Positions 1 through 7,383 of a stretch of DNA of 34,435 nucleotides are shown here, in pieces. How positions within the stretch are numbered: the first letter of the stretch is position 1; the number at the start of each line of letters is the position of its first letter. The stretch lies in NCBI GenBank assembly GCA_018384595.1, contig JAHAYO010000029.1:1-34435 (forward strand), written 5' to 3'. The notes beneath the pieces were generated by a model. The model searched no databases. It had not been told where the DNA came from and saw nothing but the letters and a program-made list of their open reading frames with translations. A program made the position numbers and the translations under genes. Source of the stretch: Thiopseudomonas sp. (GTDB taxonomy: Bacteria; Pseudomonadota; Gammaproteobacteria; Pseudomonadales; Pseudomonadaceae).

Positions 1-2
1 TG

Positions 3-857
3 GTCTGGCTGGTATTTGCTACCCGCAAGGGCCAGCACAGCGACACCACCGAGCAAACCGTAGGCCATGTCTATGACGGCATCGAAGAGTACGACAACCC
101 CCTGCCCCGCTGGTGGTTCATGCTCTACATCGGCACCGTGATCTTCGCCGTTGGCTACCTGATCTTGTATCCCGGCATGGGCAACTGGAAAGGCGTACTG
201 CCCGGCTACGACGGCGGCTGGACCTCTGCCAAGCAGTGGGAGCGTGAAGTGGCCAAGGCCGACGAGAAATACGGCCCGATCTTCGCCAAATACGCCAGCA
301 TGTCCATTGAAGACGTGGCCAAAGACGGGGATGCACAAAAAATGGGCTCACGCCTGTTTGCCAACCACTGCGCCATCTGTCACGGCTCCGACGCCAAGGG
401 CTCGCCCGGCTTCCCCAACCTGACCGACAAAGACTGGCGCTGGGGTGGCGATGCCGCCACCATCAAAACCTCCATTCAGCACGGACGCACCGGCGTGATG
501 CCAGCCTGGGGCGAGGTTATTGGCGAAGATGGCGTCAAGAACGTGTCTGCCTTTGTGCGCAGCGAGCTGGCTGGCCTGCCATTGGGTGAGGGGGCATCCT
601 TTGACCTAGAGCATGGAAAACAGGTTTTTGCCCAGACCTGCATGGCCTGTCATGGCGCAGACGGCACCGGCATGGCAGCATTGGGCGCGCCCGACCTGAC
701 CTCGCCCGGCGGCTGGATTTATGGTCAAAGCCTGACCCAGATCCAGCAAACCGTACGCTATGGCCGCACCGGTGTTATGCCTGAGCAAGAAGCCTTCTTG
801 GGTGCTGACAAGGTGCACCTGCTGGCTGCCTACGTCTACGGCCTGTCCCAAGATTAA
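3..857 (+). CDS. ccoP: cbb3-type cytochrome c oxidase subunit III (diheme), 5' end missing
   Basis: This is the membrane-anchored diheme cytochrome c subunit of the cbb3 high-affinity terminal oxidase; it passes electrons from soluble cytochrome c to the CcoO/CcoN core. The reading frame is open from the left edge, so the N-terminus lies outside; 284 residues are visible. The visible part starts with the end of a first hydrophobic region, then an acidic stretch ([14 protein letters not shown]) typical of CcoP, a transmembrane helix, and two c-type heme motifs, CAICH (visible residues 123-127) and CMACH (213-217). Each is followed by a GVMP segment that supplies the distal Met ligand. The ATG at 120 is internal and is not the gene start. 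ccoN, ccoO and ccoQ would be expected to the left. A hairpin follows the stop codon, before the assembly genes. Confidence 0.95.
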   Translation, partial: VWLVFATRKGQHSDTTEQTVGHVYDGIEEYDNPLPRWWFMLYIGTVIFAVGYLILYPGMGNWKGVLPGYDGGWTSAKQWEREVAKADEKYGPIFAKYASMSIEDVAKDGDAQKMGSRLFANHCAICHGSDAKGSPGFPNLTDKDWRWGGDAATIKTSIQHGRTGVMPAWGEVIGEDGVKNVSAFVRSELAGLPLGEGASFDLEHGKQVFAQTCMACHGADGTGMAALGAPDLTSPGGWIYGQSLTQIQQTVRYGRTGVMPEQEAFLGADKVHLLAAYVYGLSQD

Positions 858-865
858 ACCCGCCT

Positions 866-901
866 AAAACATGCTGGCGGCAGTATGTCGCAGCATGTTT
901 T
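866..901 (+). terminator. Hairpin after ccoP
   Basis: Arms AAAACATGCTG (866-876) and CAGCATGTTTT (891-901) are perfect complements around a 14-nt loop. The T-run is short (TTTTGCTT). It lies 9 bases after the ccoP stop and probably ends or attenuates the oxidase structural operon before ccoG. The rest of the 140-bp gap before ccoG has no recognisable FNR-type box. Confidence 0.6.
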
Positions 902-997
902 GCTTGTATGGGCGTACTATATCAAGGGTCAAAATACCTGCTCTGACCGGCAAGGTGCCGGTCAGACACGCCAGAAATTCATACAAGGCAAGCATCC

Positions 998-2401
998 ATG
1001 AATTCCAAAATACCTGTTAAGAACATTACCCCCCCCAAAGCAAGCGGCGACTTGTATGAAAAGCGCCAAAAGATTTTTACCCGCGCATTTACCGGATTAT
1101 TCCGCAGTATCCGTATCTACGTCGGCGCAATTCTCTTCCTGCTGTTCCTCGGTACTGCCTGGCTCAACTGGGATGGCCGCCAAGCTGTCTGGTGGAACCT
1201 GCCCGAGCGTAAGTTCTATATCTTTGGTGCCACCTTCTGGCCGCAAGATTTTATGCTGCTGTCATGGCTGTTGATTATCTCTGCCTTTAGTCTGTTTTTT
1301 ATCACCGTATTTGCCGGCCGCGTATGGTGCGGTTATGCCTGCCCACAAACCACTTGGACTTGGATCTTCATGTGGGTTGAAAAGGTCACCGAAGGTGACC
1401 GCAACAAGCGCATGAAACTGGACAAAGCCCCTTGGAGCACAGAAAAAATCCTGCGCCGCAGCGCCAAGCACGGTCTGTGGCTGCTGATCGGTTTTGTAAC
1501 CGGCCTAACATTTGTTGGCTACTTCACCCCTATTCGCCAACTACCGATTGATCTCTTTACCGGCCAAGCAGATGGCTGGTCCTATTTTTGGGTTGGCTTT
1601 TTCACCGTCATGACCTACCTCGCCGCCGGTTACCTGCGCGAACAGGTCTGCATCTACATGTGTCCATACTCCCGTTTCCAGAGCGTGATGTTCGATAAGG
1701 ACACCCTGATTGTTTCCTACGATGCCAAGCGCGGTGAAAACCGTGGCCCACGCAAGAAAACCGCCGACTATAAAGCTGAAGGTCTGGGCGACTGCATCGA
1801 CTGCACCCTGTGTGTGCAGGTGTGCCCGACCGGTATCGACATTCGCGATGGGCTGCAGATTGCCTGCGTAAGCTGCGCCGCCTGTATCGATGTCTGTGAC
1901 GAAGTGATGGGCAAAATGGGCTACGAAAAAGGCCTGATCAGTTACACTACTGAACACAACCTGTCCGGCGAAAAAACCAAACTGGTACGCCCACGCCTGG
2001 TCGGTTATGCTGCCGCAATTCTGATCATGATCAGCCTGTTCAGCTATACCATTTTCAATCGCACGCTGGTTGAGCTCAACGTCATCAAGGACCGCATTCC
2101 CTACCGTGAAAACATGGAAGGTCGTGTTGAAAACGTCTACCTGTTGCGCATCATCAACAAGGACCAGCACGCTCACACCTACATGCTTGAAGCATCCGGC
2201 TTAGACGGCTTGCAACTGGAAGGCAAACAGAATTTCGAAGTGCAGGCCGGCGAAATTTTTTCGTCACCCGTATCCGTATCGGTTGACCCCGAAGCACTGG
2301 GCTCCAGCGCTAACACCATCGAGTTCAAAATCCAGTCCGTGGATGACCAGCGTATTTCGCGCGCATCCAAATCAACCTTCATCGGACCTGTGGTCCGCTA
2401 A
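998..2401 (+). CDS. ccoG: Cytochrome c oxidase accessory protein CcoG (polyferredoxin-like)
   Basis: CcoG (RdxA/FixG family) is an inner-membrane iron-sulfur protein needed for cbb3 oxidase biogenesis; published work links it to Cu(II) reduction during copper delivery. The 467-residue product has membrane helices near residues 40-57, 85-107, 158-178, 195-213 and 335-352. It carries a CxxxCP motif (CGYACP, 111-116), a second pair in VCIYMCP (218-223), and two 4Fe-4S ferredoxin motifs with Cys 266/269/272/276 and 290/293/296/300. The C-terminal third is the periplasmic Ig-like domain typical of the family. The start at 998 lies behind an AAGGCAAG ribosome-binding site. It begins the ccoGHIS assembly cluster. 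Confidence 0.95.
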   Translation: MNSKIPVKNITPPKASGDLYEKRQKIFTRAFTGLFRSIRIYVGAILFLLFLGTAWLNWDGRQAVWWNLPERKFYIFGATFWPQDFMLLSWLLIISAFSLFFITVFAGRVWCGYACPQTTWTWIFMWVEKVTEGDRNKRMKLDKAPWSTEKILRRSAKHGLWLLIGFVTGLTFVGYFTPIRQLPIDLFTGQADGWSYFWVGFFTVMTYLAAGYLREQVCIYMCPYSRFQSVMFDKDTLIVSYDAKRGENRGPRKKTADYKAEGLGDCIDCTLCVQVCPTGIDIRDGLQIACVSCAACIDVCDEVMGKMGYEKGLISYTTEHNLSGEKTKLVRPRLVGYAAAILIMISLFSYTIFNRTLVELNVIKDRIPYRENMEGRVENVYLLRIINKDQHAHTYMLEASGLDGLQLEGKQNFEVQAGEIFSSPVSVSVDPEALGSSANTIEFKIQSVDDQRISRASKSTFIGPVVR

Positions 2402-2418
2402 CCCAAGGAATTGTCATC

Positions 2419-2931
2419 ATGCAACAGACCGAGCAAACAAGCAGCCGCTGGCACAAAGAACCCTGGGCCTGGTTTGTTCTGGGCATCCTAGGCTCCTCGG
2501 TGGTGCTCGGTCTGTTGCTGTTGACCATCGCCATCAACAACCAGCCCAGCATGGTGGTTGACAACTACTATGATGCCGGCAAAGGCATCAACACCTCGCT
2601 GGAGCGTGAGCGACTGGCGGTTAAACTCAATATGCAGGCCCGCTTGCTGTTGGATCACGAGCGCGGCGAAGTGCAGCTGGAACTGCAGGGTATGAGTCTG
2701 CCCCAGCAACTGGTGCTCAACCTGATCTCGCCCACCCAGCCCGAACGTGACCGCCGCATTGTGCTGCAACCAGCCCTTGAGTCCGGTCAGTACCGGGGTC
2801 TGCTGGCTGAAGAAATCAGCGGCCGGCGTTTTGTCGAGCTGCTCGGTAACGAAGACGGCCATGACTGGCGTTTATTCGAGGAAGAAACTCTAGTCACCGG
2901 CCAGCCACTGGAGCTGGGCGAAGCGCTCTAA
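2419..2931 (+). CDS. ccoH: FixH/CcoH family cbb3 oxidase assembly protein
   Basis: A 170-residue single-pass membrane protein of the FixH family, which assists assembly of the cbb3 oxidase and associates with its subunits. One transmembrane helix at about residues 17-40 ([20 protein letters not shown]) is followed by the signature [14 protein letters not shown], which marks this family, and a periplasmic beta-rich domain. It begins 17 bases after the ccoG stop with an AAGGAA ribosome-binding site, and ends 14 bases before ccoI, so it is almost certainly in one operon with both. Confidence 0.93.
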   Translation: MQQTEQTSSRWHKEPWAWFVLGILGSSVVLGLLLLTIAINNQPSMVVDNYYDAGKGINTSLERERLAVKLNMQARLLLDHERGEVQLELQGMSLPQQLVLNLISPTQPERDRRIVLQPALESGQYRGLLAEEISGRRFVELLGNEDGHDWRLFEEETLVTGQPLELGEAL

Positions 2932-2945
2932 TCCGCAGGTTTTTC

Positions 2946-5360
2946 ATGTCAACTCCCCTGCCCTGTTATCACTGCTCGCTGCCGGTTCCTGCCGGCAGTG
3001 ACTTTTCTGCCGTGGTGCTGGGCGACACCCGCAGTTTCTGCTGTCCCGGCTGCCAGGCAGTAGCCGAGGCCATTGTCGATAACGGCCTAGAAAGCTACTA
3101 CCAGCATCGCAGCCAAACCTCGACCAACCCAGACGCACTGCCCGGGCTCATTCCCGACGAACTTAAGCTGTATGACCGCCAGGACGTACAGCAACCCTTC
3201 GTGCAAACCGACGGCGAACTCAGCGAAACCCGCTTACTCATCGAAGGCATCACCTGCGCTGCTTGCGGCTGGCTGATCGAAAAACACTTGGCGCGCCTGC
3301 CCGGCGTCGCCAGCGCCGAACTCAACCTGACCAGCCACCGCCTGCATGTGCAGTGGCATGCCAGCCAACTGCCGTTGTCGGACCTGATGCATAGTCTGCG
3401 CACCATCGGCTATGCCGCCCATCCTTGGCAGCCGGACGCGGTCAGCGAACAGCTGGCGCAAGCCAACCGCAAGGCACTGCGCAAACTGGGAGTCGCCGGT
3501 CTGCTATGGATGCAAGTCATGATGGCTTCCATGGCCACCTGGCCTGAATTTAACATAGACCTCTCTCCCGGCATGGACAGCCTACTGCGCTGGGTCAGTC
3601 TGCTGCTGACCACCCCTATCATTTTTTACTGCAGCACCGAGTTTTTCAAAGGCGCTGTGCGCGACATTCGCACCCGTCACCTGACCATGGATGTATCGGT
3701 ATCGCTGGCCATTGCCGGCGCCTATGTGGCCGGCATCTGGTCTACCTTGACCGGTCAAGGCGAGCTTTATTTTGACGCCAGCGGCATGTTTGCTTTTTTT
3801 CTGCTGTCGGGCCGTTATCTGGAAAAGCGCGCCCGCGAGCGCACCGCATCCGCCACCGCCCAACTGGTCAACCTGCTACCTGCCTCGTGCCTACGCTTGG
3901 ATGCTGAAGGCAACAGTGAACGTATCCTGCTGCGTGAACTGGCACTCAACGATCAAGTGTTGGTGCCGCCCGGCCATCTAATTCCGGCCGACGGCCTGAT
4001 CCTGCAGGGCCATTCCAGTGTGGACGAATCGTTACTAACCGGTGAATACCTGCCCTTGCCGCGCACGCCTGGCGACCGCGTTATCGCCGGCACCCTAAAC
4101 GTAGAAGGCCCACTCACCTTGCACATCGAAGCACTGGGCGACCAAACCCGCCTGTCAGCCATCGTGCGCCTGCTGGAACGGGCGCAATCGCTCAAACCGC
4201 GCCTAGCGGAAATCGCCGACAGGGTGGCGCAATGGTTTCTGATTTGCGTGCTGCTGATTGCCGCTGCGGTGGGCATCGCTTGGCTGAACATCGACAGCAG
4301 CCGCGCTTTCTGGGTGGTGTTATCATTGCTGGTGGCCACCTGCCCCTGCGCGCTATCACTGGCTACGCCCACCGCCCTAACCGCCGCCACCGGCAGCCTG
4401 CACAAGCTGGGCCTGCTGTTGACCAGCGGCCATGTGCTAGAAGGCTTCAAACATATCGACACGGTTATTTTCGACAAAACCGGCACCCTGACCGAAGGCC
4501 GCCTGACCCTGAAACAGGTACTGCCCCTGCAAGGCCATGAGGGCGACCACGCGCTGGCGTTGGCCAGTGCGCTGGAAAACCGTTCCGAACATCCCATCGC
4601 CCGCGCCTTTGGTTTCAGCCCGCTGCAGGCACAACAGATAGAAAGCCAGCCGGGCATGGGGCTGCAGGGCGTGATTGACGGCCAGCTGCTGCGCATTGGT
4701 CGCCCCGACTATGTGTGCGCGCTAGCCGGCCAGCCAATACCCGCAACCCCCAGTCCCTACGGCCAGTGGTTGCTGCTGGGTAGCGAGCAAGGTCCCATAG
4801 CTTGGTTCGCGCTGGATGACCAGCTACGCGGCGACGCGCCCGACTTGCTCGCCGCCTGCCGGCAGATGGGCTGGCACACCCTGCTGTTATCCGGCGACAG
4901 CTCGCCCATGGTGCAGGAAGTCGCCCGAGAACTGGGCATTGAGGACGCCCGTGGCGGCCTCACCCCAGATGACAAACTAGCGGTGCTGCAAGACCTACAC
5001 GCTAAAGGCCACCGCGTGCTGATGCTGGGGGATGGCGTCAACGATGTTCCGGTGCTGGCCGCCGCCGATATCAGTATCGCCATGGGCAGCGCCACCGATC
5101 TGGCCAAAACCAGTGCCGATGCCATCCTGTTGTCCAACCGGCTGGGCAGCTTGGTGGATGCATTGGCCGTCGCCCGCAAAACACGCACCGTCATTATCGA
5201 AAACCTAGCTTGGGCAACCCTGTATAATGGTCTTATCATTCCCTTTGCAGCACTGGGCTGGGTCACTCCCGGCTGGGCAGCGGTCGGTATGTCCGTCAGC
5301 TCGCTGCTGGTGGTTATCAATGCCATGCGCCTGTCCCGTCTGCCGCAAGCCGTTGTCTGA
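2946..5360 (+). CDS. ccoI: Copper-exporting P1B-type ATPase of the CcoI/FixI type
   Basis: CcoI pumps Cu(I) from the cytoplasm to the periplasmic side to supply the binuclear centre of cbb3 oxidase. The 804-residue protein begins with a Cys-rich segment (CYHC at 7-10, CCPGC at 32-36) of the kind found on CcoI-like ATPases, then a heavy-metal-associated domain with CAAC at 104-107. The ATPase core is complete: TGE phosphatase loop (366-368), intramembrane CPC metal-binding motif (466-468), DKTGT with phosphorylated Asp510, the SEHP nucleotide-binding motif (547-550) and GDGVND (695-700). Membrane helices occur at about 183-200, 212-228, 250-266, 277-290, 430-446 and 455-470, with two more near the C-terminus. 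Length and motif order are normal for the family. Confidence 0.96.
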   Translation: MSTPLPCYHCSLPVPAGSDFSAVVLGDTRSFCCPGCQAVAEAIVDNGLESYYQHRSQTSTNPDALPGLIPDELKLYDRQDVQQPFVQTDGELSETRLLIEGITCAACGWLIEKHLARLPGVASAELNLTSHRLHVQWHASQLPLSDLMHSLRTIGYAAHPWQPDAVSEQLAQANRKALRKLGVAGLLWMQVMMASMATWPEFNIDLSPGMDSLLRWVSLLLTTPIIFYCSTEFFKGAVRDIRTRHLTMDVSVSLAIAGAYVAGIWSTLTGQGELYFDASGMFAFFLLSGRYLEKRARERTASATAQLVNLLPASCLRLDAEGNSERILLRELALNDQVLVPPGHLIPADGLILQGHSSVDESLLTGEYLPLPRTPGDRVIAGTLNVEGPLTLHIEALGDQTRLSAIVRLLERAQSLKPRLAEIADRVAQWFLICVLLIAAAVGIAWLNIDSSRAFWVVLSLLVATCPCALSLATPTALTAATGSLHKLGLLLTSGHVLEGFKHIDTVIFDKTGTLTEGRLTLKQVLPLQGHEGDHALALASALENRSEHPIARAFGFSPLQAQQIESQPGMGLQGVIDGQLLRIGRPDYVCALAGQPIPATPSPYGQWLLLGSEQGPIAWFALDDQLRGDAPDLLAACRQMGWHTLLLSGDSSPMVQEVARELGIEDARGGLTPDDKLAVLQDLHAKGHRVLMLGDGVNDVPVLAAADISIAMGSATDLAKTSADAILLSNRLGSLVDALAVARKTRTVIIENLAWATLYNGLIIPFAALGWVTPGWAAVGMSVSSLLVVINAMRLSRLPQAVV

Positions 5361-5372
5361 GGAGCCAACCCC

Positions 5373-5567
5373 ATGGCCGCACTGTATGTCATGATCCCCG
5401 CCGCACTGGTGCTGGTCGCCATTGCCGTACGCATCTTCTTCTGGGCTGTTGACAGCGGCCAGTTCGATGATCTGGACAGCCCAGCCCACAGCATCCTGTT
5501 CGACGACACCGAGCCTTTTGCCGACAAAAAACCATCTGACGACAATACAGGCAAACCCGATGCCTGA
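5373..5567 (+). CDS. ccoS: cbb3-type cytochrome oxidase assembly protein CcoS
   Basis: A 64-residue protein with one N-terminal transmembrane helix (about 4-26) followed by the CcoS signature FFWAVDSGQFDDLDSP. CcoS is required for cofactor insertion into CcoN in several bacteria. A good ribosome-binding site (TGAGGAG) lies before the ATG, 12 bases after ccoI. The last 8 bases overlap the next gene, which indicates translational coupling. Confidence 0.94.
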   Translation: MAALYVMIPAALVLVAIAVRIFFWAVDSGQFDDLDSPAHSILFDDTEPFADKKPSDDNTGKPDA

Positions 5568-6246
5568 ACTGCTCCCCCTGCTGCTGTCGGCCTTAACCTT
5601 GGGCCTACTCGGTAGCGGCCACTGCATTGGCATGTGCGGCGGCGTGATGGGCGCATTGGGCATGGCCATTCCGGCTGATCAACAACACCGCAAACTGCAC
5701 TACCTGCTGCTCTATAACCTGGGCCGTATTTGCAGTTACGCTTTGGCCGGTTTTTTATTCGGGCTGGCTGGTTGGGCGGTAGGCAACAGTCCGGTGGCTA
5801 TGGGCATGCGCGTGCTGGCGGGCTTATTGCTAATCGCCATGGGCCTGTATCTGGCCGGCTGGTGGTTTGGCCTGACGCGGCTGGAAAAACTCGGCCAGCA
5901 CCTGTGGCGACCCATCCAGCAAAAAGCCAAAGGGCTGATGCCGCTCAAACAACGTCGCCACGCCTTGTTATTGGGCGCACTCTGGGGCTGGCTGCCCTGC
6001 GGTTTGGTGTACAGCACCCTAATCTGGTCCGCCAGCCAGGGCGATGCCGGCCTCAGTGCCCTGCTTATGCTCTGCTTCGGTCTGGGCACTTGGCCGGTGC
6101 TGATTGCCTCCGGTTTTGCCGCCGAGCGCTTGGGCCACTTTCTGCGCCACAGCGGGGTGCGTGCGGTCGCCGGCCTGCTGGTTATCCTTTACGGCATCTG
6201 GACCCTGCCCGGCCCGCATCACCACCTACTGATGGGCGGGCACTGA
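5560..6246 (+). CDS. TauE/SafE-like (DsbD_2/UreH-type) membrane protein of the cbb3 cluster
   Basis: A 228-residue polytopic inner-membrane protein with about six helices. Key features are GHCIGMCGG near residues 19-27 and WGWLPCGLVYS in the second half; the paired conserved cysteines are characteristic of the DsbD transmembrane-like family often annotated as sulfite exporter TauE/SafE. Members found beside ccoIS are thought to take part in copper handling or cytochrome maturation, but that role is inferred from neighbourhood here. I placed the start at the ATG at 5560: it overlaps the end of ccoS by 8 bases and gives an N-terminus that begins directly with a hydrophobic helix. Upstream in-frame starts would run through ccoS. 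The C-terminus is His-rich (PGPHHHLL), which could bind metal. Confidence 0.88.
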   Translation: MPELLPLLLSALTLGLLGSGHCIGMCGGVMGALGMAIPADQQHRKLHYLLLYNLGRICSYALAGFLFGLAGWAVGNSPVAMGMRVLAGLLLIAMGLYLAGWWFGLTRLEKLGQHLWRPIQQKAKGLMPLKQRRHALLLGALWGWLPCGLVYSTLIWSASQGDAGLSALLMLCFGLGTWPVLIASGFAAERLGHFLRHSGVRAVAGLLVILYGIWTLPGPHHHLLMGGH

Positions 6247-6279
6247 CCCGCTCCCCTTAAGTCGTAGCCACGGGGCCGC

Positions 6280-6321
6280 TTGATACAGGTCAAACCCCGC
6301 CAGCAGCGCCCTGCCTATACT
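6280..6321 (+). promoter_or_regulatory. FNR/ANR box plus -10 element (class II layout)
   Basis: TTGAT-ACAG-GTCAA at 6280-6293 matches the FNR/ANR consensus TTGATnnnnATCAA at 9 of 10 informative bases. A -10 hexamer TATACT sits at 6316-6321. The box centre (6286.5) is 32 bases from the -10 centre (6318.5). That is the spacing of a class II promoter with the regulator at -41.5, and it predicts a transcript start near 6328 and a leader of about 42 bases. I infer oxygen-limited activation of the downstream HemN-like gene. The protein-activator assignment rests on consensus only. Confidence 0.8.
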
Positions 6322-6369
6322 TTCGCCACACCCAATACAGGCAAGCCCGCCCTCCGACAAGGACCTCCC

Positions 6370-7317
6370 ATGCACGAAGCCGCGCACTGGATCAGCGACT
6401 ACAGCAGCCAGCCCACCTGTGCCGCCGTACAGTTGTGTGAGCATGGCCGCCCCATTGCAAGCGACAGCATCAGCGACTTCGAGCGTTTGCGCACACTGCA
6501 AAACCTACCCAGCAACGCGCACTGTGGCTTAGCCATTGCCCTGCAGATTCCTCCACAGGCAGCATCCTGCCCAGCTGCTTACACACGGGCCCTGCTCAGT
6601 GAAGCCGCTCTGCTGTACCGTCACCTACCTGCCAAGCTGCGCCTGCACCAGTTGCAGGTGCAGGGCGATCCTGCGGTATTTACCGCGCACCAGCTAACGC
6701 AGTTGTTTGACGGCCTAGGCAAGCATTTCATCGTGCCGGCCACCAACTTTGCTTGGTTTGGCATCGAAATCCAGCCGCAACAGGCTGACTGGTCCATGCT
6801 GGGTTCTCTGCGCGATGCCGGCTTTAACCGCATCACATTGCAAACTGGGGCAGATAGTCAACGCGCCACCCAGCATCTGTACGAAGCAGCCCGCGCCCTG
6901 CAATACAACACCATCAGCATTCGCATCCAAACCCCAGACGACAGCCTGCAAACACTGCAGCAGGCGCTTCGCTTGCAGCCCGACCGCATCCTGCTCAACA
7001 CAGCCACAGCGCCCGCCGCAGCCACTGACCTGCTACAGGAATCCGGCTACCTGATGGCCAGCCCCCATTGCTTCGTTCTGCCGGATGACGAGCTGGCCGA
7101 AGCCGCCAACCAGCCGCCAACCCATGACTGCAAACGCCTAACACTGGGCCTTGGCAGTGGTGCCTGCAGCCATTTGGGCCGCCTGCACTACTGCAACGAA
7201 AGCGATCTGCAAGCCTACATCGACAGCCTGACCGCCCACCGATTGCCCGCTGCCAAAGGCCACCGCTGTAGCGTCCCCGTGCCACCCCAGCCGCATCCCC
7301 CCAGCTCCCAGGCATAA
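6370..7317 (+). CDS. HemN-like protein lacking the radical-SAM cluster motif and C-terminal domain
   Basis: This 315-residue protein is clearly related to oxygen-independent coproporphyrinogen III dehydrogenase (HemN, about 460 residues). Shared blocks are GIEIQPQQAD (131-140; HemN SIEVDPREID), LRDAGFNRITLQTG (147-160; HemN LRAxGFNRxSxGVQ), LQPDRILLN (202-210; HemN LNPDRLSVFN), ESGYLMASPHCFVLPDDELA (224-243; HemN GYxxIGMDHFARPDDELA) and LGLGSGACSHLGRLHY (259-274; HemN LGLGVSAISxxGDxY). Where HemN has HIPFCxxxCxFCxC, this protein reads IALQIPPQAASCPAAY (56-71): the cluster loop is missing. The GGGTP motif is also lost (LQVQGDPAVF, 95-104), as are the last hundred or so residues. It therefore cannot be a normal HemN. 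The start at 6370 follows AAGGACC; the in-frame TTG at 6280 lies inside the FNR box. It occupies the position where hemN sits in Pseudomonas cco regions. Confidence 0.85.
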   Translation: MHEAAHWISDYSSQPTCAAVQLCEHGRPIASDSISDFERLRTLQNLPSNAHCGLAIALQIPPQAASCPAAYTRALLSEAALLYRHLPAKLRLHQLQVQGDPAVFTAHQLTQLFDGLGKHFIVPATNFAWFGIEIQPQQADWSMLGSLRDAGFNRITLQTGADSQRATQHLYEAARALQYNTISIRIQTPDDSLQTLQQALRLQPDRILLNTATAPAAATDLLQESGYLMASPHCFVLPDDELAEAANQPPTHDCKRLTLGLGSGACSHLGRLHYCNESDLQAYIDSLTAHRLPAAKGHRCSVPVPPQPHPPSSQA

Positions 7318-7383
7318 ACCGCCCGTCTTTTTGGTGTAGCATAGGCTCCCCTTTTCTGCCTACACCGGAATCCAGCACGCTCC

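Noticed and set aside
4757-5656. Long minus-strand open frame opposite ccoI (299 codons)
   Set aside because: Ser/Arg-rich translation without family features, produced by the high-GC codon pattern of ccoI. Similar antisense frames opposite ccoG (1541-2176), rsxC (15247-16047) and adhC (31433-32278) were rejected for the same reason.
6280-6369. TTG start for the HemN-like gene
   Set aside because: This start lies within the FNR box and upstream of the predicted transcript start. The ATG at 6370 has a good ribosome-binding site.
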